The notes below the pieces were generated by a model, which ran no database searches, was not told where the DNA came from, and worked only from the letters and a program-made list of their open reading frames with translations. A DNA stretch of 11,288 bases. Source: an uncultured Roseburia sp. (lineage in GTDB: Bacteria > Bacillota > Clostridia > Lachnospirales > Lachnospiraceae). Made by a program: the position numbers and the translations under genes. Shown here one piece after another: positions 1-7,004 of the stretch; the stretch's first letter is position 1, and the number at the start of each line of letters is the position of its first letter. Location: assembly GCA_945928585.1 (NCBI GenBank), contig CAMENQ010000043.1, positions 1 through 11,288 on the forward strand. The letters are read 5' to 3'.

Positions 1-927
1 ATGTTCGTTCTGCATAAGAAAAAGATAAATTGGTGTAACAAAAAGAGACATCATTGTTATTATAAATCTGGACAATCTTAAATAAGTGGCAGTAATAGGC
101 GGAAAATAGTAATCGTCAGCTTCCTCTATCATATCAAAAAAGGTGGTTGGTATAATCATTGAAGCCGGTGAATTGTCCACAAGTATGACGATATGGCCCT
201 CAAGTAAGGCAGAAACAGTGGTGTCAGGTCTTTCTGAGTATTTGAATTTCGGAAAGGGATTGAACCACTTTTTCTTATATAAACATTCAGCAAGGCTTTC
301 CTGATTCATTGTAAGTGAGGCTGCCTGTATGGAATTGATTTTGTCCTCAATATATTTAAGTTTCTTTTTATCCACTTTATTATCCATATAGCAGACTGCA
401 ACATCTGTTTTTGAGATGCTTCCAACGTTCATCATTTTTATTGTAAGATTTTTGTTTCGGATTCTCCGCCGTATAAGGGCTGCATTCATAACAATAGTTT
501 CCACAAAGCCATCCCTTGAGCCTCTTAGTACCTTATCCTTATCAGGTTCGTCTACATTTCTTGCCGGATATGTTCTGCAGTCGATTAAAATGGCACTGTC
601 AAAGCCGTCGACTATAAGTCCGGTAACTCCGGAAAATATGTTAGTCTTAAAAGTTTCGGGATTATCAGTAAGTTCTGCTTCTACATAAGGCAGCTTTTTA
701 AGAAATGACTGGCTGTCAGTATTCATATCCTCCTTTGTCAGACCTGAAAAATAGTCCTGAATCTTTTGCATTATGTCATCTTTAACAAAACCATCAATAA
801 AATAAAGACAGGCTTCTTTCCCGCCAATGGTAATAGGACGGCATAGAAGATCGAAACTTTCGTCTACACGCATATCTTTATTAATTTTTAAAATAGTATC
901 TTTTAAATTATTTTCAATAAGCCCCAT
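1..927 (-). CDS. GerA-family spore germination protein, SpoVAF-like (3' end outside window)
   Basis: The minus-strand frame is open for 309 codons from an ATG at 927 to the left edge, so the C-terminal part is missing; full GerA-type A subunits are about 480-500 residues. The start is fixed by GGAGG at 937-941. Residues 1 to about 280 form the soluble N-terminal domain, with family segments such as LYFIDGFVKDD (41-51), RGSRDGFVET and, near the end, EGHIVILVDNSPASMIIPT and DDYYFPP. A hydrophobic segment after that (ATYLRLSRFIITMMSLFVTP) is the first membrane helix. The GerA family comprises inner-membrane A subunits of germinant receptors and SpoVAF, which is linked to the SpoVA dipicolinate channel. 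The FIDGFVKDD and SRDGFVET wording resembles SpoVAF more than GerAA, but that is recollection of the family, not an alignment. A SigG-like promoter lies upstream, fitting forespore expression. Family confidence is high; the subgroup is tentative. Confidence 0.87.
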   Translation of the reverse strand, partial: MGLIENNLKDTILKINKDMRVDESFDLLCRPITIGGKEACLYFIDGFVKDDIMQKIQDYFSGLTKEDMNTDSQSFLKKLPYVEAELTDNPETFKTNIFSGVTGLIVDGFDSAILIDCRTYPARNVDEPDKDKVLRGSRDGFVETIVMNAALIRRRIRNKNLTIKMMNVGSISKTDVAVCYMDNKVDKKKLKYIEDKINSIQAASLTMNQESLAECLYKKKWFNPFPKFKYSERPDTTVSALLEGHIVILVDNSPASMIIPTTFFDMIEEADDYYFPPITATYLRLSRFIITMMSLFVTPIYLFLMQNEH

Positions 928-984
928 AAGTAAATTCCTCCAAAAATATATAAACCACGGAATGTCCGATAATGTATTATAATA

Positions 985-1013
985 TAGAATGATAAAAAAC
1001 ATTAAAAATATTC
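985..1013 (-). promoter_or_regulatory. Candidate SigG (forespore) promoter for the germination gene
   Basis: Read on the minus strand, GAATA (1013-1009) and CATTCTA (991-985) are separated by 17 bases. This fits the SigG pattern GHATR, 17-18 bases, CATNHTA. The predicted start is near 978, giving a leader of about 50 bases before the ATG at 927. A TATAAT at 981-976 on the same strand could be a SigA -10, but no -35 sits at the right distance. AT-rich sequence makes chance matches possible; the gene's function makes this one believable. Confidence 0.5.
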
Positions 1014-1062
1014 AAGAAAGTATGATATACAAGAAAAAAACAGAAACTGACACAGAACTGAC

Positions 1063-1115
1063 AAAAAAATATACTCAGGAAACAATAAAATCAAAGCGTC
1101 ATATTGTTTCCTGAG
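1063..1115 (-). terminator. Intrinsic terminator of aroE
   Basis: A perfect 14-bp inverted repeat (arms 1074-1087 and 1102-1115, arm sequence CTCAGGAAACAATA) encloses a 14-base loop. On the minus strand it is followed by TAT and a run of seven U (1069-1063). It lies 67 bases past the aroE stop codon and ends that transcript before the germination gene. The plus-strand side has only a weaker, more distant T-run. Confidence 0.85.
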
Positions 1116-1181
1116 CATAATGTAGCGTATTTTTTAGTTAAAATAAATGTCTGATTAAATTGAATAGGTGTTTTTTTATGA

Positions 1182-2048
1182 TTAACTGAAAAACCTCTTT
1201 TTTATCTCCTCAACCGGCATATCTTTACCTGTCCATATCTTAAAAGCCTCAGCCCCCTGATATAAAAGCATATACATACCGTTAAAGGTACTGCATCCGG
1301 CTTCTTTTGCAAGTCGAAGAAGCTTTGTTTCCTTTGGATTATAAATTACATCAGACACTATAAGTCCCTCACGAAAAACACTTGTGTCACTTACAGGGCA
1401 GTTATCTTCCTTCGGGGCAAGACCAACAGAAGTTCCGTTAGTTAAAATAACACTTTCTGAAACACTCTTTTTAAAAGAAGTATTATCACTAAATTCATAA
1501 AGATTTGCCTTGCAGTTTGTATTTTTGTTTATGGAATCTACCATTTTTACTGCTCTGTCCCAAAACTGGTCTTTGATACTGTATACATCAATTTCACTTA
1601 CACCGTCAATGGCAGCCTGGACACATATGGCAGAAGCAGCACCGCCGGCTCCCAGTAATGTCATTTTCTTGCCTATTATATCATAACCTGCATCTTTAAC
1701 AGACATCATATAGCCTGTACCGTCTGTGTTGTGACCGATAAGCTTTCCGTTGTCATTTAATACTGTATTGACAGCACCTATCATTTCTGCTGCAGGACTA
1801 AGCTCATCTGACAGCTCACACATCATATTTTTATCAGGAAATGTACAGTTAAAACCTTTTACACCGAGAGTTTTAAGTCCTTCTACGGCAGTTTTAAGGT
1901 TTGAAGTGTCTACATCAAAGCATAGATATACATAATCAAGTCCCAGTGTTTCAAATGATGCGTTGTGCATAGCAGGGGAAATGCTGTGGGAAACAGGGCT
2001 GCCAAGAAGTCCTGTAAAGCCTGTATGTCCTGTTATATTTATACTCAT
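1182..2048 (-). CDS. aroE: Shikimate dehydrogenase (YdiB-like quinate/shikimate dehydrogenase subgroup)
   Basis: Reversible NAD(P)H-dependent reduction of 3-dehydroshikimate to shikimate, a cytosolic step of the aromatic amino acid pathway. The start is the ATG at 2048, preceded by GGAG with 7 bases of spacing, giving 288 residues, normal for the family. The frame stays open to 2150, but the 34 extra residues (FWICDENATNSF and so on) do not look like AroE. Visible motifs: substrate-binding GSPVSHSISPAMHN near the N-terminus; NCTFPDKN with the catalytic Lys; GAVNTV; NTDG with the conserved Asp; dinucleotide-binding GAGGAA; TNGTSVG; DVIYNP; and C-terminal LLYQGAEAFKIWTGKDMP. The usual NRTxxK cofactor clamp is replaced by a YSIKDQFWDRA stretch, reminiscent of E. 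coli YdiB (NRRDEFFDKA), so NAD use or quinate activity is possible. It has its own terminator and no other aro genes nearby. No convincing promoter was found; the divergent gene upstream starts at 2241. Confidence 0.93.
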   Translation of the reverse strand: MSINITGHTGFTGLLGSPVSHSISPAMHNASFETLGLDYVYLCFDVDTSNLKTAVEGLKTLGVKGFNCTFPDKNMMCELSDELSPAAEMIGAVNTVLNDNGKLIGHNTDGTGYMMSVKDAGYDIIGKKMTLLGAGGAASAICVQAAIDGVSEIDVYSIKDQFWDRAVKMVDSINKNTNCKANLYEFSDNTSFKKSVSESVILTNGTSVGLAPKEDNCPVSDTSVFREGLIVSDVIYNPKETKLLRLAKEAGCSTFNGMYMLLYQGAEAFKIWTGKDMPVEEIKKRFFS

Positions 2049-2063
2049 AATTAATCTCCATTC

Positions 2064-2115
2064 TGAGAACGAAATGTAAAGTTTTATATGACAAAATGAA
2101 TTTGTGGCGTTCTCA
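2064..2115 (-). other. Possible stem-loop in the aroE upstream region
   Basis: TGAGAACG (2064-2071) and CGTTCTCA (2108-2115) are perfectly complementary 8-base arms. Between them a smaller ACAAA/TTTGT pair lies at 2091-2095 and 2101-2105. If the aroE transcript starts upstream of 2115, this would fold in its leader, about 15 bases before the start codon. It could equally be a split protein-binding site. Nothing else supports a function. Confidence 0.25.
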
Positions 2116-2178
2116 TCGCAAATCCAAAACATATGAATTAAATTTATCATAAACCTGTAAAATAAACAAGACTATTAT

Positions 2179-2207
2179 TTGACACTTGAAGACAATTTTG
2201 GTAAAAT
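2179..2207 (+). promoter_or_regulatory. SigA promoter of the EAL-domain gene, extended -10
   Basis: TTGACA (2179-2184), a 17-base spacer and TAAAAT (2202-2207), with the extended -10 dinucleotide TG at 2199-2200. The predicted start is near 2214, leaving a leader of about 27 bases, too short for a riboswitch. GAGGAG at 2227-2232 is the ribosome binding site for the ATG at 2241. The consensus match suggests strong vegetative expression. Confidence 0.8.
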
Positions 2208-2240
2208 TTATCTATAAATATATTACGAGGAGACTTTTAT

Positions 2241-4520
2241 ATGAAAGCATTTTTGGTAGTGATATTAGCAGCTATGCTGCTGCTGATTATATATAATATA
2301 TATAAAGCAAAAAAATGTCATAGTGAAATGGCAAAGGTTATAGCAAGGCTTCTTTCTGTGGCTTTAATTACTGTTGTTGCCCAGATATGCTTTATTGTTA
2401 CAGGAAATAAAACTTTTGCGCTTGTTATACAAGGCCTTTATTATGCAAGTATAGACTGGCTTCTTATTGCATTGATTCATTATATCCAGTTATATACAGA
2501 GGTATTTAATGAAAATAAAGTGGTACGATTTATTGTTACATTTTTTGCATTAGCAGAAACCATATCATTTATTATAAACATATTTACGAATCATATATTT
2601 GAGATAAAGGACACTATATTTAAAAAACAGACATATATGACAGCTGTCGGTCATGGTGTGTTTTTTCAAATACATTTGGTGTTTTCATATATTATAGTGG
2701 CATTTTGCATTTCTTCTCTTATAATCAAGGCTGTGAAAACTCACAAATTATACAGAAAAAAATATCTTACTGTTTTGTTTGTATTTATTACGGTTATTCT
2801 ATTAAATGCTGTATATCTGCTTTCTGAGCTTCCGTTTGATATTTCTATTTTATTTTACTGCTGCCTTGCCGTTCTGATAAACTATTATTCTTTGTTTTAT
2901 CAGCCGAAGGAGCTTATTGACAATACCCTCTCATTAGTGGTGGAAGGGATTAATGATGCAATTATATGCTTTGACATTCTTGGAGAATGTGTCTATATAA
3001 ATAAAACATTTAACAAAATTTTTAACAATAATGAAAAACTGATGGATGATATTAAAAAGAAATTAATAGAATCATCAGAAGAAAACAAATATGAATTTAA
3101 CGATGAGGTACAATGGACTGAAAGAATGACTGTAGATGGACAGGAACGTTATTTCAATCTGATTTTTCATAAACTGTTTAATAAAAAGCATGAATATATA
3201 GGCTGTTTTTATACAATTTCAGACAGAACAAAGGAGATAGAAGATTTTAACCGTGAGCGTTACAGAATGACTCATGATAAAATGACAGGTGTATATACAA
3301 GAGAATATTTCTTTGATGCTGTTGAAAAACGATTAAGAGAGCATATTGATGAAAAATTCTGTATGGTATGTTCAGGCATAAAGAGCTTTAAGATATACAA
3401 TGACCTTTTTGGAGAGAAACAGGGAAATGAAATATTAAAAATGGAAGCAGACCTTTTGAGGGAGTATTCCCATGGAAATTCCATTTACGGAAGAATTTCA
3501 GGTGATAAATTTGCTGTTCTTGTTCCTAAAGACATTTATGATGAAGATATTTTCATAAAAAGCATGGGTAAAATGAAACAGCGGTTTGACAATGAAATAT
3601 GTGAATTACATATTCATGCGGGAGTATATGTTATTGAGGACAATACTGAGCCTGCATCACTTATATGCGACAAGGCAAAACTTGCCATAGAAGCATTAGG
3701 GGATGATTACAATACTTTACTTACATATTATGATAAGAGTCTGTTAGAGAAGTCAATATATGAAAGAAAGATATTAAGTGAGTTTGAAAAAGCCCTTCTG
3801 GATAAACAGTTTGTTATGTATCTCCAACCACAGATTTCCGCTGACAATAAACTGTGTGGAGCAGAGGCACTTGTCAGATGGAATCATCCTGAAAAAGGCA
3901 TTATGAATCCGGGTGAATTTATCGGAGTATTAGAAAAAACAGGATTGATATATAAACTGGACAAATATATATGGGAATGTGCCGCAAAATGTCTGGCAAA
4001 CTGGAAAAAACATAATATTGACTGGTATATATCAATAAACGTATCTGTAAGAGATTTTGATTATATGGATATATACAGGGAAATTACATCCCTTGTTGAA
4101 AAGTATAATATCGAACCATGTAAGTTTAAAGTGGAGATTACAGAAACAGTATTTGTGAAACAAAAAGATAAAATCAAGGATATACTGAATAACCTTAGAA
4201 AATATGGCATTACAGTAGAAATGGACGATTTTGGAAGTGGTTATTCATCGTTAAATATGCTTAAGGAAATTGATGTTGATGTGGTTAAAATAGATATGGG
4301 CTTTATGCGTGAAACAGATAGAGACGAACGCAGTAACTATATACTTCAAACCATAATACAGCTTATACAGAAACTTGGTATGGATGTTATTACCGAAGGT
4401 GTTGAGACAAAGGGACAGGTAGACAATGTAACAAATATGGGCTGTAATCTGTTTCAGGGATACTTTTTTGATAAGCCTATGAATATCAATGCCTTTGAGG
4501 ATAAATACCTGCCAAGATAG
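2241..4520 (+). CDS. 7TM-PAS-(degenerate GGDEF)-EAL membrane c-di-GMP phosphodiesterase
   Basis: A 759-residue protein predicted to hydrolyse cyclic di-GMP to pGpG at the inner membrane face. Residues 1-220 hold about seven hydrophobic helices (roughly 2-20, 35-54, 58-80, 95-114, 140-163, 176-194, 199-220), resembling the 7TM input module of some histidine kinases. A PAS-like domain follows (about 230-333, EGINDAIICFD onward). The GGDEF domain (about 338-500) is degenerate: the signature is SGDKF at 420-424, and the DIDxF metal site reads GIKSF (379-383), so both metal-ligand positions are lost and cyclase activity is unlikely. The EAL domain (about 510-753) looks intact: EAL at 542-544, ISINVS, EITET, DDFGSG with metal-binding D662 and D663, K683 in VKIDMGF, E719 in ITEGVE, and FQGYFF. 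The GGDEF relic may act as a GTP sensor, as in some other dual-domain enzymes (inference). The CgeB-like gene follows after 47 bases. Confidence 0.93.
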   Translation: MKAFLVVILAAMLLLIIYNIYKAKKCHSEMAKVIARLLSVALITVVAQICFIVTGNKTFALVIQGLYYASIDWLLIALIHYIQLYTEVFNENKVVRFIVTFFALAETISFIINIFTNHIFEIKDTIFKKQTYMTAVGHGVFFQIHLVFSYIIVAFCISSLIIKAVKTHKLYRKKYLTVLFVFITVILLNAVYLLSELPFDISILFYCCLAVLINYYSLFYQPKELIDNTLSLVVEGINDAIICFDILGECVYINKTFNKIFNNNEKLMDDIKKKLIESSEENKYEFNDEVQWTERMTVDGQERYFNLIFHKLFNKKHEYIGCFYTISDRTKEIEDFNRERYRMTHDKMTGVYTREYFFDAVEKRLREHIDEKFCMVCSGIKSFKIYNDLFGEKQGNEILKMEADLLREYSHGNSIYGRISGDKFAVLVPKDIYDEDIFIKSMGKMKQRFDNEICELHIHAGVYVIEDNTEPASLICDKAKLAIEALGDDYNTLLTYYDKSLLEKSIYERKILSEFEKALLDKQFVMYLQPQISADNKLCGAEALVRWNHPEKGIMNPGEFIGVLEKTGLIYKLDKYIWECAAKCLANWKKHNIDWYISINVSVRDFDYMDIYREITSLVEKYNIEPCKFKVEITETVFVKQKDKIKDILNNLRKYGITVEMDDFGSGYSSLNMLKEIDVDVVKIDMGFMRETDRDERSNYILQTIIQLIQKLGMDVITEGVETKGQVDNVTNMGCNLFQGYFFDKPMNINAFEDKYLPR

Positions 4521-4567
4521 GCGTTATATTATGATACATTTAAGAGACGAAAGGAATACAAGTTATA

Positions 4568-5746
4568 ATGAATAAAATAATAATGTTTACCGGGGGCGTT
4601 GAAACATTGTCATATTTTTCAAAAAGAATGGCTGATTATTTTGTTCAGAATGGAAAAACAGTTTTTTTCTATGATTTAAAAATGCCTGTTATAAGTTCAA
4701 AAAAAGTGCGTAAATTTATCAGGCAGAATGATACTATATTAATAACCTTTAATTTTCAAGGTTTATCTAAAGAAGACTACATTTATAATCCTGCCGTTAA
4801 TACTTATATATGGCAGGATTATAATATTCCTTGTATAAATATTGCAGCAGACCATCCTTATTATTATGATAAGCAGCTTGCAGATTTGCCGGAAAATTAC
4901 ATACACATAAGCATTGACAGGCTTCATGAAAAGTATTTTAAAGAATATTATCCTGAATTTAAAAGTGGTGGCTTCCTTCCATTGGCAGGAAGCAGGCTTA
5001 ATAATGAAAAGAAATTAAAAAAAATATGTGAAAGAGATATAGATATATTGTTCCCGGGAAATTTTACACCTCCGGAGTTTTGTGAAAAATATGCACATAT
5101 GATAAATGAAGAATATGCCGCCTTTTATCTTGGCATAATAGATGATTTGCTTAAAAATCCATATAAGACAGTGGAGGAGGCAGGCACAGAGCATACATAT
5201 AATGAGCTTGGAGCTGTAGCATATGATGATATGCGCAAGGTTTTAAATAAAATGATTTTTATTGACCTTTATGTGAGGAATTATTTCAGGGGACTTGTTG
5301 TAAAAACACTGGCAGAAGCAGGCTTAAAGGTTCATGTGATAGGAAAGGACTGGGAGAAGCTGGATTGTGACAAAAAGGAAAATATAATAATAACAAAGTT
5401 TTCCGACTCAGTTACCTGTATGAATGCTATGGAAAATTCTAAAATAGTAGTTAATGTTATGCCTTGGTTTAAGGACGGTGCTCATGACAGAGTATTTAAC
5501 GCTGTTTTAAACGGTGCAGTAAGTGTATCTGATGTAAGTCTTTACCAGAAAGAGGAAATGCCTGAGGGATGTGGAGTGTCTTATTATGATCTTCGGCATA
5601 TAGATGAACTGCCTGAAAAAATAAAAAGGCTTCTTTCGGATACAGATAACCTTCAAAAAATTGCTGATGAAGGATATAAGGCAGTCTTAAAAAAACATAC
5701 ATGGGACAAAAGAGCAGAGTGGCTTATGGATAGTTTTATCAATTAA
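4568..5746 (+). CDS. CgeB-like glycosyltransferase family protein
   Basis: A 392-residue soluble protein without signal peptide or membrane helix. The N-terminal half starts MNKIIMFTGGVETLSYFSKRM, a Rossmann-like beginning. The C-terminal half (about 235-390) resembles the glycosyltransferase-1-like domain of CgeB-type proteins; the stretch NVMPWFKDGAHDRVFNAVLNG (296-316) followed by AVSVSD, and the closing HTWDKRAEWL, are typical. B. subtilis CgeB belongs to a spore maturation/coat glycosylation locus, but many clostridial relatives sit in flagellar or envelope glycosylation loci, and the acceptor cannot be told here. The start codon follows AAAGGA (4550-4555) at 12 bases, slightly long. It lies 47 bases behind the EAL gene with no terminator between, so co-transcription is likely and a link between c-di-GMP turnover and surface glycosylation is plausible. 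No clear terminator follows. The family assignment rests on recognition of the C-terminal motifs. Confidence 0.72.
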   Translation: MNKIIMFTGGVETLSYFSKRMADYFVQNGKTVFFYDLKMPVISSKKVRKFIRQNDTILITFNFQGLSKEDYIYNPAVNTYIWQDYNIPCINIAADHPYYYDKQLADLPENYIHISIDRLHEKYFKEYYPEFKSGGFLPLAGSRLNNEKKLKKICERDIDILFPGNFTPPEFCEKYAHMINEEYAAFYLGIIDDLLKNPYKTVEEAGTEHTYNELGAVAYDDMRKVLNKMIFIDLYVRNYFRGLVVKTLAEAGLKVHVIGKDWEKLDCDKKENIIITKFSDSVTCMNAMENSKIVVNVMPWFKDGAHDRVFNAVLNGAVSVSDVSLYQKEEMPEGCGVSYYDLRHIDELPEKIKRLLSDTDNLQKIADEGYKAVLKKHTWDKRAEWLMDSFIN

Positions 5747-5996
5747 GACAGCTGAATTCTAATTAAATCGACCAAATTATATTATTCAACCGGAGGTTGA
5801 ATTAATACTGAATATAGTAATTAAATTAAAAACAGATATGTAATTAGTGCGTGATTCAACCGTAAGTTGACTCGCAAACTAAACTGATAAGTTATGGCTT
5901 TTTGCTGAATAACTATGATATTGTTTTTTTTAGCAGCTGCGAAAAAAATAAATGTAATATCTTCGATGGATATATACAAATGGAAAGGACTACATT
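5747..5996. other. 250-base intergenic region before the XRE-repeat gene
   Basis: AT-rich and non-coding. It holds two copies of a 17-base palindromic element (listed separately). It also holds a weak hairpin (AGTTAT 5890-5895 with ATAACT 5909-5914) followed, after 9 bases, by eight T (5924-5931), which may be a poor terminator for the upstream operon. The best SigA-like promoter is only moderate: TTGAAT 5798-5803, 17 bases, TTAAAT 5821-5826. Its -35 overlaps the right arm of the first palindromic element, which would suit repression. GGAAAGGA at 5982-5989 is a good ribosome binding site for the ATG at 5997. Confidence 0.5.
5784..5870. repeat. Two 17-base palindromic elements 70 bases apart
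   Basis: ATTCAACCGGAGGTTGA (5784-5800) and ATTCAACCGTAAGTTGA (5854-5870) match at 15 of 17 positions. Each is an inverted repeat: TTCAACC/GGTTGAA with 3 central bases in the first, TCAAC/GTTGA with 5 in the second. The second is further enclosed by TGCG (5848-5851) and CGCA (5873-5876). This arrangement is typical of paired operator sites, possibly for the XRE protein encoded next. As RNA each would also form a small hairpin. Confidence 0.6.
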
Positions 5997-7001
5997 ATGG
6001 ATAATCAAAATGAAATGAAAAATACAGGAGAAATTATATGCAGCAGAATTGCACAGCTTAGAAAAAGGTATAATCTGTCTCAGGAAGCTTTGGCAAGAAA
6101 GCTTGGCATAACTTTTCAGGCAGTTTCAAAATGGGAAAACAATGTATCCTGCCCGGATATTTCTATTATACCTGAAATTGCCGGGATTTTTAATGTGTCT
6201 GTAGGATATCTGTTTGGTGAGGAAAATAAGAATACAACAACAGATGAAGAAGACCAAAATGATGCACCGGAAAACATAAATAAAAAGATTTTAAGGAAAG
6301 ATGAATTGGAATCCGGACAAGATAAGAAATTAAATTTTGGCTGGGAGGATGATAACAGAATAAGGATAGTTATTGCAAAAGGTCATACTATATTAAAAAA
6401 TGAGGAAATTGACAGCACTATAAAGGAAGATGTAAATATAAGGCTGGAAGCAGAGGTAAGAGGATGTGTTATAGATTCACAGGTTGGAATAACCATAATG
6501 GGAGATGTATTAAATTCTACTCTTTCAGCAGGCTCAGTAATTAATTGCGGTAATGTGGAAAACGTAGAAAAAATATCTGCAGGCGATTGTATAAATTGTG
6601 GTGATATCACAAATACAACAACAATAACGGCAGGAGTCAGTGTAAATTGTGGAGATATAGGAGATGCTGAAACAGTATCAGCAGGTGAGAATATAAACTG
6701 CAGTGATATAGGAGATGTTGAAACGGTATCAGCAGGTGACAATATAAACTGTGGTGATATAACTGCATCAGCAGGTGTATCAGCAGGTGAAGATATAACA
6801 TGCGGTGATTTAACATCAGAAGGGGGTAATATTTCAGCAGGAGGATGTATAGACTGCGGCGATATAAATGATTGTGCAAATATAACTGCAGGTGAGTCAA
6901 TATCATGCAGCGATATAAATGGTTGTGCAGACATAACTGCAAAAAATTCAATCTCAAGTGGTGATATAAATGATTGTGGTGATATAATATCACAGAAGTA
7001 G
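5997..7001 (+). CDS. XRE-family regulator with C-terminal cysteine-ladder repeats (predicted beta-solenoid)
   Basis: 334 residues. An XRE/Cro-type helix-turn-helix occupies about 13-75 (recognition region SQEALARKLGITFQAVSKWE, 28-47), predicted to bind DNA in the cytosol. An acidic linker (about 76-115) and a beta-rich segment (116-176) follow. Residues 177-330 are nine tandem repeats of 17 residues (one of 18), consensus [ST]AGxxINCGDIxxxxxI. The central Cys recurs at 184, 201, 218, 235, 252, 269, 287 and 304, and is Ser at 321. A second Cys position appears in the last three repeats (293, 310, 327). Such regular short repeats with stacked small and hydrophobic residues suggest a right-handed beta-helix or bactofilin-like fold; an aligned Cys column could bind metal, sense redox state or crosslink (inference). 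There is no signal peptide, so the Cys are expected to be reduced. HTH proteins with similar repeats exist in other clostridia as I recall, but I know of no assigned function. The start is supported by AAGGA, 7 bases before the ATG. Confidence 0.85.
   Translation: MDNQNEMKNTGEIICSRIAQLRKRYNLSQEALARKLGITFQAVSKWENNVSCPDISIIPEIAGIFNVSVGYLFGEENKNTTTDEEDQNDAPENINKKILRKDELESGQDKKLNFGWEDDNRIRIVIAKGHTILKNEEIDSTIKEDVNIRLEAEVRGCVIDSQVGITIMGDVLNSTLSAGSVINCGNVENVEKISAGDCINCGDITNTTTITAGVSVNCGDIGDAETVSAGENINCSDIGDVETVSAGDNINCGDITASAGVSAGEDITCGDLTSEGGNISAGGCIDCGDINDCANITAGESISCSDINGCADITAKNSISSGDINDCGDIISQK
6525..6986 (+). repeat. Coding tandem repeats, about 51 bp, nine copies
   Basis: The nine 17-residue units of the XRE protein are also visible in the DNA. 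The most similar neighbours form a mosaic. Units starting at 6678 and 6729 share nearly the same first 33 bases (TCAGCAGGTGA, AATATAAACTG, GTGATATA). Units starting at 6627 and 6678 share nearly the same last 24 (GATATAGGAGATG, TGAAAC, GTA). This pattern suggests unit gain by unequal exchange or slippage. Later units have diverged more, and the last has lost the central Cys. Confidence 0.85.
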
Positions 7002-7004
7002 CAT

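Noticed and set aside
416..688. Plus-strand open frame of 90 codons
   Set aside because: It lies entirely opposite the germination gene, which has clear family motifs and a strong ribosome binding site.
2049..2150. Longer aroE frame starting at 2150
   Set aside because: The 34 extra residues are unlike AroE, and the ATG at 2048 has GGAG at proper distance.
2151..2240. c-di-GMP riboswitch before the EAL gene
   Set aside because: The leader is only about 27 bases long and lacks any riboswitch core.
4531..4575. A 14-codon frame whose stop overlaps the start of the CgeB-like gene
   Set aside because: The ATG has no good ribosome binding site; overlap by chance is likely, so translational coupling was not claimed.
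6525..6986. CRISPR array or minisatellite
   Set aside because: The units are contiguous, in frame and translated as a regular protein repeat; there are no spacers.
6383..6993. Minus-strand open frames opposite the XRE repeat domain
   Set aside because: They arise because the repetitive, codon-biased plus-strand gene leaves the opposite frames open; no ribosome binding site or recognisable protein.
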